From the NCBI RefSeq assembly GCF_030689305.1, contig NZ_JAUYVM010000002.1, forward strand, positions 310,001-374,000: a DNA stretch of 64,000 nt, read 5' to 3'. Source of the DNA: Vibrio penaeicida. GTDB lineage: Bacteria; Pseudomonadota; Gammaproteobacteria; Enterobacterales; Vibrionaceae. Each line of letters opens with the position of its first letter. The first letter of the stretch is position 1. Below, in pieces: positions 37,746-46,600 of the stretch. Position numbers and translations under genes: made by a program. The notes beneath the pieces are model-generated. The model saw only the letters and a list, made by a program, of their open reading frames with translations, had not been told where the DNA came from and ran no database searches.

Positions 37746-38479
37746 AACCATTTGAGTTTACTATTGTGAAATATGGCTCATACAGTTTTCACTTTAATGA
37801 CAGTAGTAAAAAATCTGAATAATGTGTTTTTTTATTACTGTTTTGTGATCTGACAACGTTTTAAAAATGTTATCCACATTTTCTGTGGATAACTCGGTTA
37901 ACACTCTTTACCAGCGTATGATATTCCTATGATTTTCGTTTTCGAGAGTACAAATCTGAACGGAGACGCAAGTTAACTGCACGCCGCTTACGCAATGGCA
38001 CTCAGTAAATCCGTTGATGTAATCAGTATAGATTGGGGCTGACGGTTTATAGAGAAACTTGTATCTAGTTATTGAATTTAAAGCTTTTTAAGCTAGATTT
38101 AACTCATGTTAATACCTGTTAATTTTGCTGTGTAACCTACCGCTTATTCCACTAAACCTATTTCCATAACGTGTGCCATTCCTAGCGAGTTAGCCGCTAG
38201 TTTTGTTAGTAATTTAGGTGGTGCAGAAATAACCAATTAAATAGTGTTGTCTTATTTTAATGGGGTTGAAGGGTTTTTGGGTTGTGGGTAACCCTCGCAG
38301 AAATAAGCCGTAGCACATATTTTTCCACAAGTTTATCAATAAGGGTTGAAAGGCATTTAGGTTGCAGGAACGGATGATTGTTGTAAAAAACATCTCGAAA
38401 GGTCAGCAGACTCTATCAACAAAGCACACTCAAATTACAAAATACCCTGAAGAAAGTGGGTACCGAAGTTAGAATGAGC

Positions 38480-38512
38480 AAAAAAATCCCAGCCAGTAGT
38501 ATGGCTGGGATT
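38480..38512 (-). terminator. Terminator of the M28 peptidase gene
   Basis: A perfect 11-bp stem, AATCCCAGCCA / TGGCTGGGATT, with a 6-nt loop lies 9 nt after the stop. On the minus strand it runs into TTTTTT. Confidence 0.9.
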
Positions 38513-38521
38513 CAGACCGTG

Positions 38522-40303
38522 TTATTCGAAGTCTTGGTCAAAATCACCATGGAAGTGATCGTGATCAGATACGCTGTCTGCTGCTTTCAGACGTTCACCA
38601 ATGCGCAGTGTTTCTTTTGGAGCTGATGTCGCTGAGAAGCTACGAGCTTGTCGTGCTGCTGCTTTAGGTTCAGCTGGCTCTGGGAATAAGTCTTCACTCA
38701 TTGCATAGTAGGTCGTGACATAAGTTAGAGCTTTGGTGTTCATGAACAGTGCTTTGTGACTGACGTTAGTAGAATCGTCACAGGCACGGTGATAACACTT
38801 GTCGTATGCGACATCGATATCACCACCAAATTCACCGACTTCTTCAGCCGACTTAAGTTTCTCTGCACCAGTAAATAACCCGCCGAATGCGACTCCCCAA
38901 TCTGCAAATCCTGCGTAGTCAGAACGTTTAGAAAGTGCTTGAGGGACAGTTGTCTCGCCATTGTCACCAAAGAAATTGATAAACTGAGTTTCTATGTCTG
39001 ATGTACCAAATGGAGGCTCGAAGTCGCCAGTATACGCGTTATCTGGGCTGTCTTTCGTGTCAGACAAGTCGCCATCCATAACACCGTAAATGTAGTTAGG
39101 CGAACCGATCATGTCGAAGTTTAGATACAACTTCACGTTGTTCATTTCGTTGTAACGAGCTTCCACCAGTTTGTTTTGTTCTTCAGTAAGATCGGCCGGA
39201 TCTTCAATGCCTAGTTCTTCCATGATTTGCTTACGCGCTTCATCCAGAATAGGTTTGAACAGTTCTTCGGTGTAGTAGTTTGAACCGATTAATCCAGCTT
39301 CTTCCGCTGCCCACCATGCGAAGCGGATTTTGTTTCGAGGCTTGATACCCGTATCAGCAAGAGTTAACGCATACTCAAGTAAGCCTGCAGAACCAGAGCC
39401 ATTATCGTTGATGCCTGGGCCTTCAGGAACAGAATCTAAGTGTGCACCTAGCATAACAATCTGATCATCATCGCCACGGCGAGTTTCTGCAATCAAGTTA
39501 TGTGTTTTCACGATTCTGTTCATGACGGTAACATTTAAGGAAGCGTTGATCGCACCATTGGCAAGGTCGTCGAACCATTGTTTACCTAGGTCATAACGCA
39601 AACCAAATGTCGGGATAGTGACGGTGCTGTCGCGGCTTAACGTACCTGCCACTACGCCTTTACGCCCTTCTGAGTTACCTTGGTTAAAGATGATCACACC
39701 AGTTGCTCCGGCTGCTTGAGCATTCGTCGCTTTCGCGTTGAACGAGCAACCACCGCGTTGAATCACCGCTACTTTGCCAGTGACATCCTTACCATCAAAG
39801 TCGGTCGCCTCACAGCCATCTGTATCATCATAGTCTGGTTGATCAAAACGGAAGTCAGGTGTGACAAAAACGATGTTACCGTCAACTGTCCCATTCGATG
39901 AGCCGGAGTATGACATGGTTGCGTAATCAGCGACTTCGCCTTCTCCTGCATCTTTAGTTGAGAGGAGAGCTTTACCATCAACCGTAACAGAGGTGTTTGG
40001 TAATTCTTGCCAGCTTCTAAAATCAAACCCTTGCTTAGTCACCTTATATCCGGCTTTTCTTAATTTCTTAGCGATATATTTCAGTGAACGTTTATAGCCT
40101 TTTGTGCCTGCGGCACGAGTAAGAGCACTACCATCCGGAGTGGGCACCGCACGCTTTTCTAATTTATCGAGATGCTTTACTACCGCGTCTTTCTCTATCT
40201 GGTCGCTGACATATTTTGCGTATAATTCAGGAGTACAGCCAGAGAGCATGACTGACGCGACCGAGATCGCGATCAAAGATAACTTAGTGTTCGCCATTTT
40301 CAT
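38522..40303 (-). CDS. Lipoprotein M28 family aminopeptidase with PA domain
   Basis: This 593-aa exported zinc peptidase has a lipoprotein signal (SVASVMLSGC, lipidated Cys about residue 22). The M28 region begins near 60 and is interrupted by a protease-associated domain at about 130-250 (GCEATDFDGKDVTGKVAVIQRGGCSFNAKATNAQAAGATGVIIFNQ). The metal-binding core then reads MLGAHLDSVPEGPGINDNGSGSAGLLE (His, Asp), AWWAAEEAGLIGSNYY (Glu) and later YHRACD. It probably removes N-terminal residues from peptides at the cell surface or in the periplasm. AAAGGAA lies seven bases before ATG 40303. It is monocistronic with its own terminator. Confidence 0.9.
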   Translation of the reverse strand: MKMANTKLSLIAISVASVMLSGCTPELYAKYVSDQIEKDAVVKHLDKLEKRAVPTPDGSALTRAAGTKGYKRSLKYIAKKLRKAGYKVTKQGFDFRSWQELPNTSVTVDGKALLSTKDAGEGEVADYATMSYSGSSNGTVDGNIVFVTPDFRFDQPDYDDTDGCEATDFDGKDVTGKVAVIQRGGCSFNAKATNAQAAGATGVIIFNQGNSEGRKGVVAGTLSRDSTVTIPTFGLRYDLGKQWFDDLANGAINASLNVTVMNRIVKTHNLIAETRRGDDDQIVMLGAHLDSVPEGPGINDNGSGSAGLLEYALTLADTGIKPRNKIRFAWWAAEEAGLIGSNYYTEELFKPILDEARKQIMEELGIEDPADLTEEQNKLVEARYNEMNNVKLYLNFDMIGSPNYIYGVMDGDLSDTKDSPDNAYTGDFEPPFGTSDIETQFINFFGDNGETTVPQALSKRSDYAGFADWGVAFGGLFTGAEKLKSAEEVGEFGGDIDVAYDKCYHRACDDSTNVSHKALFMNTKALTYVTTYYAMSEDLFPEPAEPKAAARQARSFSATSAPKETLRIGERLKAADSVSDHDHFHGDFDQDFE

Positions 40304-40971
40304 TATTCATTTCCTTTGAAGTTGACTTTAAGTGTTCCGTTTCTATATCCAAGGAAGTTATATTTAAATAACGTTTACTTAAATAAATCGTGCGTTGAGC
40401 GCTACACACTTATTAGGTTTTTCGGATATAGGGAAACAACCCATGGTAGTAATTGAAAAATGGGCATATCAAATATAATTATAATCTTTCACAGGGAAAA
40501 TAAATAAAATGTGAAAGTGGATCTAAATGCAGTGAAAATCAAAAGCTTGCATTTCAACCCGTCTAAGTGCATAAAAATTCTATTTATCACACTTTTTGTA
40601 AAATAAATAATCAAGACAAAGTGTGGTATTGGTCCAAAAAAAACATGGGTAGAATATTATTCTGAGCTTGGCGTCTAAACAATAAATATTCTAAAGCTTA
40701 TCGGAACGCTACAATAAATCTACCGTTGAAATGATATTGAAACAAAAAGTTAGTTTAATTGTTTATGCAATGAGCTTATTTATCAATTACTGATGATTAA
40801 TTAAAAGAAGTTTCGTAAATAAGAAAAGAGAATATTTAACATTGATCTGTGAATTTTGATTACAGTGCTAAAGTTTTGAAATTGAGATTACTAATATTAC
40901 GTAATTTTTGAACCAAGGTAGATTTAATTATGTTTTCTATTGATATGTTATATCATAATAAAACCTCATGA
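40304..40971. other. AT-rich intergenic region
   Basis: 668 bp between two leftward genes, very AT-rich and without a credible gene. It should hold the M28 peptidase promoter near 40304-40450 and the 3' end of the ABC permease transcript. No perfect hairpin with a T-run was found after the permease stop. Confidence 0.6.
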
Positions 40972-41742
40972 CTACTGTTTTTTTAAATTAAATTGAGAGG
41001 AAGCCAATAAAGAAAATAATAGAGCAAGAGTTATCACTATTATTGTTCCCATTTGATTGAATTGGGAATAGAGAGCGTACCGAATTAGCTCGACACAATA
41101 GGTAAATGGGTTAAAACGGCAGATTTGGTATAACCATTCGCTGGATTCCTGCATTTTCCATAATGGATAAAGGGCTGATGACATAAAGAACATAGGGAAA
41201 ATGACGAAGTTCATTACCCCAGCAAAGTTTTCTAACTGATGAATGTAGGACGCGATTACGATCCCGAGACCTGAAAGCATCATCGCCGTTATGAAGCAAG
41301 CAGGTAGCGCATAGAAAAAACCCACTGTTGGTGGCTCAATCCCATATAAATAGGCAATACCTAAGAAGGCATAAACCTGAAGTAACGAAACTAATGAACT
41401 GGCAATTTGCTTAGATAATATGAGGAACCATCGTGGGAGGGGGCTAGTCAAAAGCAGCTTTATCGAACCCATTTCTCGGTCATACACGATGGAGAGCGCG
41501 CTTTGCATACTATTAAAAAGTAAGACCATGGCGCACAGCCCGGGCAATATGTACTCTTCATAATTAATGTACGTGGCGTACGGCTCTATTATCGAAATCC
41601 CCAGTGCGGCTCTAAAACCGGCTGCAAATACGATTAGCCAGAGCAGGGGGCGCACTAAGCTACTGGCGAAGCGTGTTTTTTGCTGAGTGAACTTTAAAAA
41701 CTCACGGTACACAATGCTAGAAAAACCAAACCAATAGTTCAC
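40972..41742 (-). CDS. ABC-2 type permease of the quinoprotein-linked transporter (PedC-like)
   Basis: This 256-aa inner-membrane permease has about six hydrophobic segments and the ABC-2 signature region (SALYPLWKMQESSEWLYQICRFNPFTYCVELIRYAL). It matches the permease family found beside PQQ alcohol dehydrogenase genes, called PedC in the P. putida ped cluster. It is the last gene of a four-gene leftward unit with the ATPase 9 nt upstream. In P. putida, PedA1A2BC is needed for growth at low lanthanide concentration, so metal or cofactor handling is the leading idea (established for the homologue, inferred here). Confidence 0.85.
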   Translation of the reverse strand: MNYWFGFSSIVYREFLKFTQQKTRFASSLVRPLLWLIVFAAGFRAALGISIIEPYATYINYEEYILPGLCAMVLLFNSMQSALSIVYDREMGSIKLLLTSPLPRWFLILSKQIASSLVSLLQVYAFLGIAYLYGIEPPTVGFFYALPACFITAMMLSGLGIVIASYIHQLENFAGVMNFVIFPMFFMSSALYPLWKMQESSEWLYQICRFNPFTYCVELIRYALYSQFNQMGTIIVITLALLFSLLASSQFNLKKQ

Positions 41743-41751
41743 GTTGCATCC

Positions 41752-42483
41752 TTATTTGAGTTCAACAGAGCCAAGGCACGTTTGATACAATTGCTGAACA
41801 GAATCACAGCGGTATTTTTGGCATAGTTGACTCACGCTACCTTGCTCAATCAAGTTCCCCTTTAACAGCATTAACACGTTATCGTTGGGCTCTACTTCAT
41901 CAATAAGGTGCGTTGCCCAAAGCACGCATGTTTCACTTTGTGTGGCGGTTTTTCGTATTAAGCGTACGAGCACGTTCCTTACTTCAGGATCTAACCCAGA
42001 GCTTGGTTCGTCTAAAAGTAATAGACGTGGAGAGTGCAACATCGCCCGAACAATCTCCAACCGCCGCCGGTGCCCGCCATTCAGTTCTCTTACCTTCTTT
42101 TTTAAAGTGTTCTCCAATTCAAACTCTTTAACCAAAGGCAAAAACGCAGTGGTGGTTTCTGTTCTGCTTAACCCTCGTAACCCACCGTAGTAAAAAAGGT
42201 TTTGTTCTCCGGTTAAATCTAAATCCAAAGCACTTTGTTGAAAAACCACGCCTGTATTTTTTGCGCTGTGCTGAGGCTGTTCAATCAAACTTTGACCAAA
42301 CATTAAAATCTCACCTTCCTGCTGAGGAAGAAGGCGAGTAAGCAATGAAAATAGAGTGGTTTTGCCAGAGCCATTAGGGCCAAGCAATATTGTGATACCA
42401 CCAGAGAGCTCGAAAGAGACATTTTTGAGCGTGATTCTATTGCCCCGTTGAAACGTTAGGCTCTTAACACTAACTGGAATCAT
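41752..42483 (-). CDS. ABC transporter ATP-binding protein of the quinoprotein-linked system (PedB-like)
   Basis: This 243-aa ATPase has Walker A LLGPNGSGKTT, Q-loop VVFQQSALD, signature LNGGHRRRLEIVRAML (a variant of LSGGQ), Walker B LLLLDEPSSGLDPE and the switch His in WATHLIDEVE. The order of motifs and the ABC-2 partner point to the ATPase found with PQQ-dependent alcohol catabolism. ATG 42483 is chosen because it overlaps the preceding beta-propeller stop (ATGA); an earlier in-frame ATG lies inside that gene. Confidence 0.88.
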   Translation of the reverse strand: MIPVSVKSLTFQRGNRITLKNVSFELSGGITILLGPNGSGKTTLFSLLTRLLPQQEGEILMFGQSLIEQPQHSAKNTGVVFQQSALDLDLTGEQNLFYYGGLRGLSRTETTTAFLPLVKEFELENTLKKKVRELNGGHRRRLEIVRAMLHSPRLLLLDEPSSGLDPEVRNVLVRLIRKTATQSETCVLWATHLIDEVEPNDNVLMLLKGNLIEQGSVSQLCQKYRCDSVQQLYQTCLGSVELK

Positions 42484-43469
42484 TGTGGTGTCTCTTTGAT
42501 GACGGCTCCCCAAGGATAGCGACCAACTTTGATGGATTTCAAAACCTTTAGATTGGGGACATCAATGATCGATACGTCGCCACTGACTCCATTTGTAGTA
42601 AGAAGTTTGTCTTCTGCCGCGTTAAACGCCATGTGCCAGACACGCCTTCCAACCAAGAGATAATCGAGAATTTCCAAAGATTGTTGATCGACAATCGCGA
42701 TATGATTTGCAGGGCCAAGGGCGACAAATGCGAATTTTCCATCGCTCGAAAGCTGAATGCCCACTGGCTGAATTTTGTGGGAATGGATGCCTTTCGGTTT
42801 GAAGGTGAGTGTTTTTAATACTTGCCTTGATTCAGTATCAATCACTTTTACAGTGCCACCAATCTCGGAGCTGATCCAAAGCCTTTCGCCACTTTTGGTG
42901 AATTCAGCGTGTCTTGGTCGCTCATCAACCAACGTGTTATGAACGACTTGGTTCGTTTTAGAATCTATCCAGTGCGCCATGTTTGAGGTTTCCGAGGTAA
43001 CGATAACGGTCGAGCCATCCGGGCTCACAGCGACACCTTCAGGCTCTACGCCGACATCAATTTGGGTAATCACGCTTTTGGATGGAATATCTATAACAGT
43101 AAGAAGGGCGTCATCTTCATTGGCCACATACAAAACTTCGCCATTCGGATGCAAAGCGAATTGCTCTGGGTCCTCCCCCGAAGGCAGCTCTCCGATGATG
43201 TCTTGCGTGGCTAAATCCAATATTTGCACGGTATCCGATTCACTGGCACAGATATAGAGTTGTGTCTTGTCTTTGCTCAGTAAAATTCCTCGCGGCCGAT
43301 CGCCCACGGTGATCGTTTTGAACACCTCTAAGCTGCCCATATCAATCAAACTAATTGAGTCGTCTTTTTCATTAGAAACATAGGCGACCTCTGACGCAAA
43401 AGAGGCAGCAGCTACCCACGGTAATGTGCAAACCAAATAAAGGGTTAAACGTGTTAAATACCGATTCAT
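42480..43469 (-). CDS. YVTN beta-propeller protein of PQQ-dependent catabolism (PedA2-like)
   Basis: This 329-aa periplasmic protein has a Sec signal peptide (residues 1-26, ending ASFASEVA) followed by six or seven YVTN/NHL-like repeats: AYVSNEKDDSISLIDMGSLEV, LYICASESDTVQILDLATQD, LYVANEDDALLTVIDIPSK, VIVTSETSNMAHWIDSKTN and so on. It corresponds to the beta-propeller protein encoded with PQQ alcohol dehydrogenases and with PedBC-type ABC genes. It may present a ligand or protein partner to the transporter. The start is followed within the operon by an ATGA overlap with the ATPase gene. Confidence 0.86.
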   Translation of the reverse strand: MNRYLTRLTLYLVCTLPWVAAASFASEVAYVSNEKDDSISLIDMGSLEVFKTITVGDRPRGILLSKDKTQLYICASESDTVQILDLATQDIIGELPSGEDPEQFALHPNGEVLYVANEDDALLTVIDIPSKSVITQIDVGVEPEGVAVSPDGSTVIVTSETSNMAHWIDSKTNQVVHNTLVDERPRHAEFTKSGERLWISSEIGGTVKVIDTESRQVLKTLTFKPKGIHSHKIQPVGIQLSSDGKFAFVALGPANHIAIVDQQSLEILDYLLVGRRVWHMAFNAAEDKLLTTNGVSGDVSIIDVPNLKVLKSIKVGRYPWGAVIKETPQ

Positions 43470-43499
43470 CTTCCTGTCCTTTTAAATTTATATACCTTT

Positions 43500-44699
43500 T
43501 TAATCCGTTAAATCGCACTTCGAATCCTGTTTGTCTGCCCCTAATGTGTCTAAGTCATTGAAAGGGTGTAAGTAGCCTTCCAATGGAGCGGAGGCGACAA
43601 GCGCATTTGGATGAGCAAGTGGAATAGGCTGACGTAACTGTCTATTCCATGGTCTGAAACTGAGTTTTCTGCCTTTGTAAGCACCAAATTCGAAGGTAGA
43701 GCTGAGTAAGTGCTTCAGAATACGATCAGGTTCTACCGAGTTCGTTTGAGTGACTGCCGCGTTGAGAGCACGAATGGCAACCCAAGCCGAGTAGTCATGA
43801 GCATTCATAAATCGATCCGATTGCTCAAAAAATCGATGCTGAAGTTGTATGGCGGCCCATTGCTCAATCGCTTTATGCCAATTGTCTGCTCGTAACCCAT
43901 GAGTTCCCACAATGGGTCTTGGTAGCCAGGTATTAAAAGGGAGGTACTGACCAAATACGTTGTGCACATCCACTACCCAAACAGCGTCGTAGTTTTTGTA
44001 TTGAGTGAACAGCGGGATCTCTTTGGCGGTGCTGCGCCTTAAATCGGCATCAAATGTCCATGGTTTGTCTGCGATGATCTGTAATCCGAGGCGTTTGATG
44101 CTTGCACGAACACTGTCTGCCATTTCTAAATCTTGCTCTGTTGAACCGGTAATCAGCAGAACTTTTGTGAGCTTTTTGTACCGAAGCCATTGGGCTATGG
44201 CATCGGACAACATGCGATAGCTTGGCGAAGTGTGTAAAACATTGGTGAGGCACGTATCGATTCGCAATGCTTGGTTGGCTGAATTGACATTAAATATCAG
44301 TGCCTCAGGAGGTAAAGCCGCTTGAACGCGTTTCAACGTCGCGGCGCCGCTATCCACTAAGTAGAGCTTCGTTCCTGATTGATAAAACGATTTGGCGTGG
44401 GACACGAGTGCGTCTTGGCTGGTTTCTCTTACGGTAGATAGCGTGTATTGATGCCCCAAGAATTTTCCAGCTCCGTTGCTGTCTTCAATGGATAATTCGG
44501 CTCCAGCTTTGCCACTGTCGGAGTGAGGTCTTAGGTAAATTGGAGTCGCTGTTATCGCGTCTTGAACTAGCTTCAAATAAGCTACGCTCACGTCCAAAGC
44601 AAAGGCGTAATGTGAACAGGATGACAGAGAAATACCCATCAAAACGATCTTCATCCAACTTCGCTTTATCTGCGGTCTTCGCCTAAAAAAATGAAGCAT
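43500..44699 (-). CDS. Substrate-binding protein of the quinoprotein-linked ABC system (PedA1-like)
   Basis: This 399-aa type I periplasmic binding protein (Leu/Ile/Val-binding fold) is exported by a signal peptide at about residues 12-34 (IVLMGISLSSCSHYAFA). Visible blocks are AYLKLVQDAITATPIYLRPHSDSGKAGAELSIEDSNGAGKF, LITGSTEQDLEMADSVRASIKRLGLQI and VGTHGLRADNWHKAIEQWAAIQL. The family is found beside PQQ-dependent alcohol dehydrogenases. It is the first gene of the leftward four-gene unit, divergent from the cytochrome c gene. The shared intergenic region carries one of the motif sites described at 44787. Confidence 0.84.
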   Translation of the reverse strand: MLHFFRRRPQIKRSWMKIVLMGISLSSCSHYAFALDVSVAYLKLVQDAITATPIYLRPHSDSGKAGAELSIEDSNGAGKFLGHQYTLSTVRETSQDALVSHAKSFYQSGTKLYLVDSGAATLKRVQAALPPEALIFNVNSANQALRIDTCLTNVLHTSPSYRMLSDAIAQWLRYKKLTKVLLITGSTEQDLEMADSVRASIKRLGLQIIADKPWTFDADLRRSTAKEIPLFTQYKNYDAVWVVDVHNVFGQYLPFNTWLPRPIVGTHGLRADNWHKAIEQWAAIQLQHRFFEQSDRFMNAHDYSAWVAIRALNAAVTQTNSVEPDRILKHLLSSTFEFGAYKGRKLSFRPWNRQLRQPIPLAHPNALVASAPLEGYLHPFNDLDTLGADKQDSKCDLTD

Positions 44700-44786
44700 T
44701 CTGCCTCCGATTCCGTTTCCTATTGCTGACTACTCTAATCAACTAAGTTTGGTTTTGACCATGCTGTAACCCAGTAAAACAGGCGA

Positions 44787-44804
44787 TTTCCTCCTAAAGG
44801 ATGA
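44787..44804. promoter_or_regulatory. Candidate regulator site A (divergent ABC / cytochrome c promoter)
   Basis: TTTCCTCCTAAAGGATGA, an imperfect inverted repeat TCCTCC-4-GGATGA, matches site C (48496) at 15 of 18 positions. It is centred about 95 nt from both divergent start codons. Confidence 0.55.
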
Positions 44805-44893
44805 CAAAATACGGAGCTTATGGATGATTTTGTTCGATGCCATGTACCCATACACTGAAGCTAGAAAAATAGTGAAGTGAAGGAGTACGAATC

Positions 44894-45397
44894 ATGAAAA
44901 AAATTATATGGAAGTTACGTAAAAAATGGCAACCGAGAAAAGCCGTTCTAACCATTTTAGGTGGATTTTTGGTGCCAGTTGCCGCTGTTGTGCCAAGCCT
45001 GATTTTCTTATCCGAGCCAGTGGCGGCACACGGAAATGTCACCCCCCAATCGATAGACACATCGTCTATTCCTCAACTAGGGGAAGATTGGCAAGACACC
45101 AACCCATATCGCGAACTGCAAGCCAGTGAACGCGCTGAAATAGAACGAATTGGTGCATCTGCTTACAACCAAAACTGTGCTCGATGCCATGGTTTAGAGG
45201 GCATTTCTGGCGGCATCGCCCCAGATCTTCGTTTTCTTGAACCCGACTTTGATGGTGATGAATGGTATGTCTACCGCGTTCAGAATGGCGCAGTCAGAAA
45301 CGGGGCTGTTTACATGCCAAAAATGACGGAACATCTAAACCAAGAGGCGTTATGGGCAATACGGACTTGGCTTGAATCTGTTGCACCAGACAGTTGA
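44894..45397 (+). CDS. Cytochrome c-550, electron acceptor of PQQ alcohol dehydrogenase (PedF/ExaB-like)
   Basis: This 167-aa periplasmic monoheme cytochrome has an N-terminal signal segment (ILGGFLVPVAAVVPSLIFLSEPVAAHG). The heme motif is C95-A-R-C98-H99, and YMPKM supplies the probable axial Met. The family lies beside exaA/pedE-type genes, where the protein takes electrons from PQQH2 and passes them to the terminal oxidase. It is the first gene of the rightward unit. AAGGAG lies 10 nt before the ATG, and the next gene starts one base after its stop. Confidence 0.9.
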   Translation: MKKIIWKLRKKWQPRKAVLTILGGFLVPVAAVVPSLIFLSEPVAAHGNVTPQSIDTSSIPQLGEDWQDTNPYRELQASERAEIERIGASAYNQNCARCHGLEGISGGIAPDLRFLEPDFDGDEWYVYRVQNGAVRNGAVYMPKMTEHLNQEALWAIRTWLESVAPDS

Positions 45398-45398
45398 T

Positions 45399-46301
45399 AT
45401 GAAAGCGATCATCTACATTTGCTTAGCGGTGGCGATTTTATGGCTGCCTTCCATGCTGGCTTCTGCCCGTTCGATGGACGACATTGTCGATAGCGGTTAC
45501 ATCAAAGTCGCGTTTTATCGTGATTTTCCACCGTACTCATTCATTGAAGGTGAAAAGGAAAAAGGCATTGACGTTGAACTTGCCCGCGCTTTTGCAGAGG
45601 CGCTCGATGTCGAGTTGAGATTCTTATGGATGACGGCAGACGAAACCGCTGAAGATGATATGCGTAACTACTTATGGAAAGGGTTAAATCTGCATACAAA
45701 CGACGGAACGCGAGTAAAAGCCGATGTCATGATGCGTGTTCCCTATGACAGAAAATGGCAACTTAAAAGGGACGACCTTGGCTTACCTGCACATGAACGC
45801 GTGTACATGTTTGCCCCTTACCAAACAGAGCGATGGCGAGTGGCATTTGATGCTTCTAAGAATGCCCAAATAGAAACGGTTGCGATGTTTCAATACATTC
45901 CCGTGGGTGTGGAGATAGATACTGTCCCTCAGTTCTATTTCGCGACAGCATTTGGTGGGCGCTTTCGTCAAAACACCAAAACATACAATAGCCTGCAGCT
46001 AGCATTTGGTGCACTTAACACCGGAGAGGTACACGCGGTAATGGGGTTAGGTGGGCAAGTTCAGTGGATGAAAAATCGGTCTGGTGAATCGATCAAACTT
46101 TCGGACACGCATTTTCCCACTTTAGGTATTCTCCGGTGGGACATTGGTATGGCGGTTCAAGCCGATTACCGTCAGCTATCGTACGCCTTAGAAGATGTGG
46201 TTATTGCCACGCTTTCTGATGGGCGAATGCAGGCTTGGTGTCTTGCAATGACGATTGATTGTCCTATTCCTGAACTATACAAAGAATTAGTAACCGAGTA
46301 G
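45399..46301 (+). CDS. Quinoprotein-associated periplasmic binding protein (XoxJ/MxaJ-like)
   Basis: This protein of about 300 aa has a cleavable signal (ICLAVAILWLPSMLASARS) and a type II solute-binding fold (SGYIKVAFYRDFPPYSFIEGEKEKGIDVELARAFAEALDVELRF). This is the group found next to quinoprotein dehydrogenases. MxaJ and XoxJ belong to it and assist dehydrogenase maturation or activation rather than classical import. Cytochrome c plus this protein plus the dehydrogenase mirrors the xoxG-xoxJ-xoxF arrangement. ATG 45399 follows the cytochrome stop by one base; an earlier in-frame start would overlap it. Confidence 0.85.
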   Translation: MKAIIYICLAVAILWLPSMLASARSMDDIVDSGYIKVAFYRDFPPYSFIEGEKEKGIDVELARAFAEALDVELRFLWMTADETAEDDMRNYLWKGLNLHTNDGTRVKADVMMRVPYDRKWQLKRDDLGLPAHERVYMFAPYQTERWRVAFDASKNAQIETVAMFQYIPVGVEIDTVPQFYFATAFGGRFRQNTKTYNSLQLAFGALNTGEVHAVMGLGGQVQWMKNRSGESIKLSDTHFPTLGILRWDIGMAVQADYRQLSYALEDVVIATLSDGRMQAWCLAMTIDCPIPELYKELVTE

Positions 46302-46310
46302 CCCAATTCC

Positions 46311-46330
46311 TCTCCACCCTAGGGTGGAGA
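46311..46330. promoter_or_regulatory. Perfect 20-bp palindrome upstream of the PQQ dehydrogenase gene
   Basis: TCTCCACCCTAGGGTGGAGA is fully self-complementary and lies 10 nt after the preceding stop and 2 nt before motif site B. No T-run follows, so a protein-binding site is more likely than a terminator. Confidence 0.5.
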
Positions 46331-46331
46331 C

Positions 46332-46353
46332 TTTCCCTCCAACTAAGGGATGA
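46332..46353. promoter_or_regulatory. Candidate regulator site B (PQQ dehydrogenase promoter)
   Basis: CCTCCAACTAAGGGATGA at 46336-46353, with half-sites CCTCC and GGATGA spaced by 7, shares the layout of sites D and E. It lies about 250 nt upstream of the dehydrogenase ATG. Confidence 0.5.
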
Positions 46354-46600
46354 GAAAACTTCATCCAGAGTCCAATTTTCCTCATTTTTAAACGCGAGCA
46401 CACTGAATAAGAGCGAATGATCTTCGAAGCTGGACTCTCGCAAATCTAGTGTCTTACAAAGCCATTGTCTGGCATAGCTATACAAAGCTATGACCTTGAG
46501 AGTATGACCTAGCAAAGATTCCGTCCTTCAAGAAAGTGCGTTCTACATGATCAGCCGTTCTAAACGATCAGCTAAAGAAAGTAAGCAAAGGAGCAATACG

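Noticed and set aside
46264..46515. Minus-strand open frame between the XoxJ-like and dehydrogenase genes
   Set aside because: It overlaps the palindrome and motif site B, has no ribosome site and encodes no recognisable protein. It is probably a chance frame.
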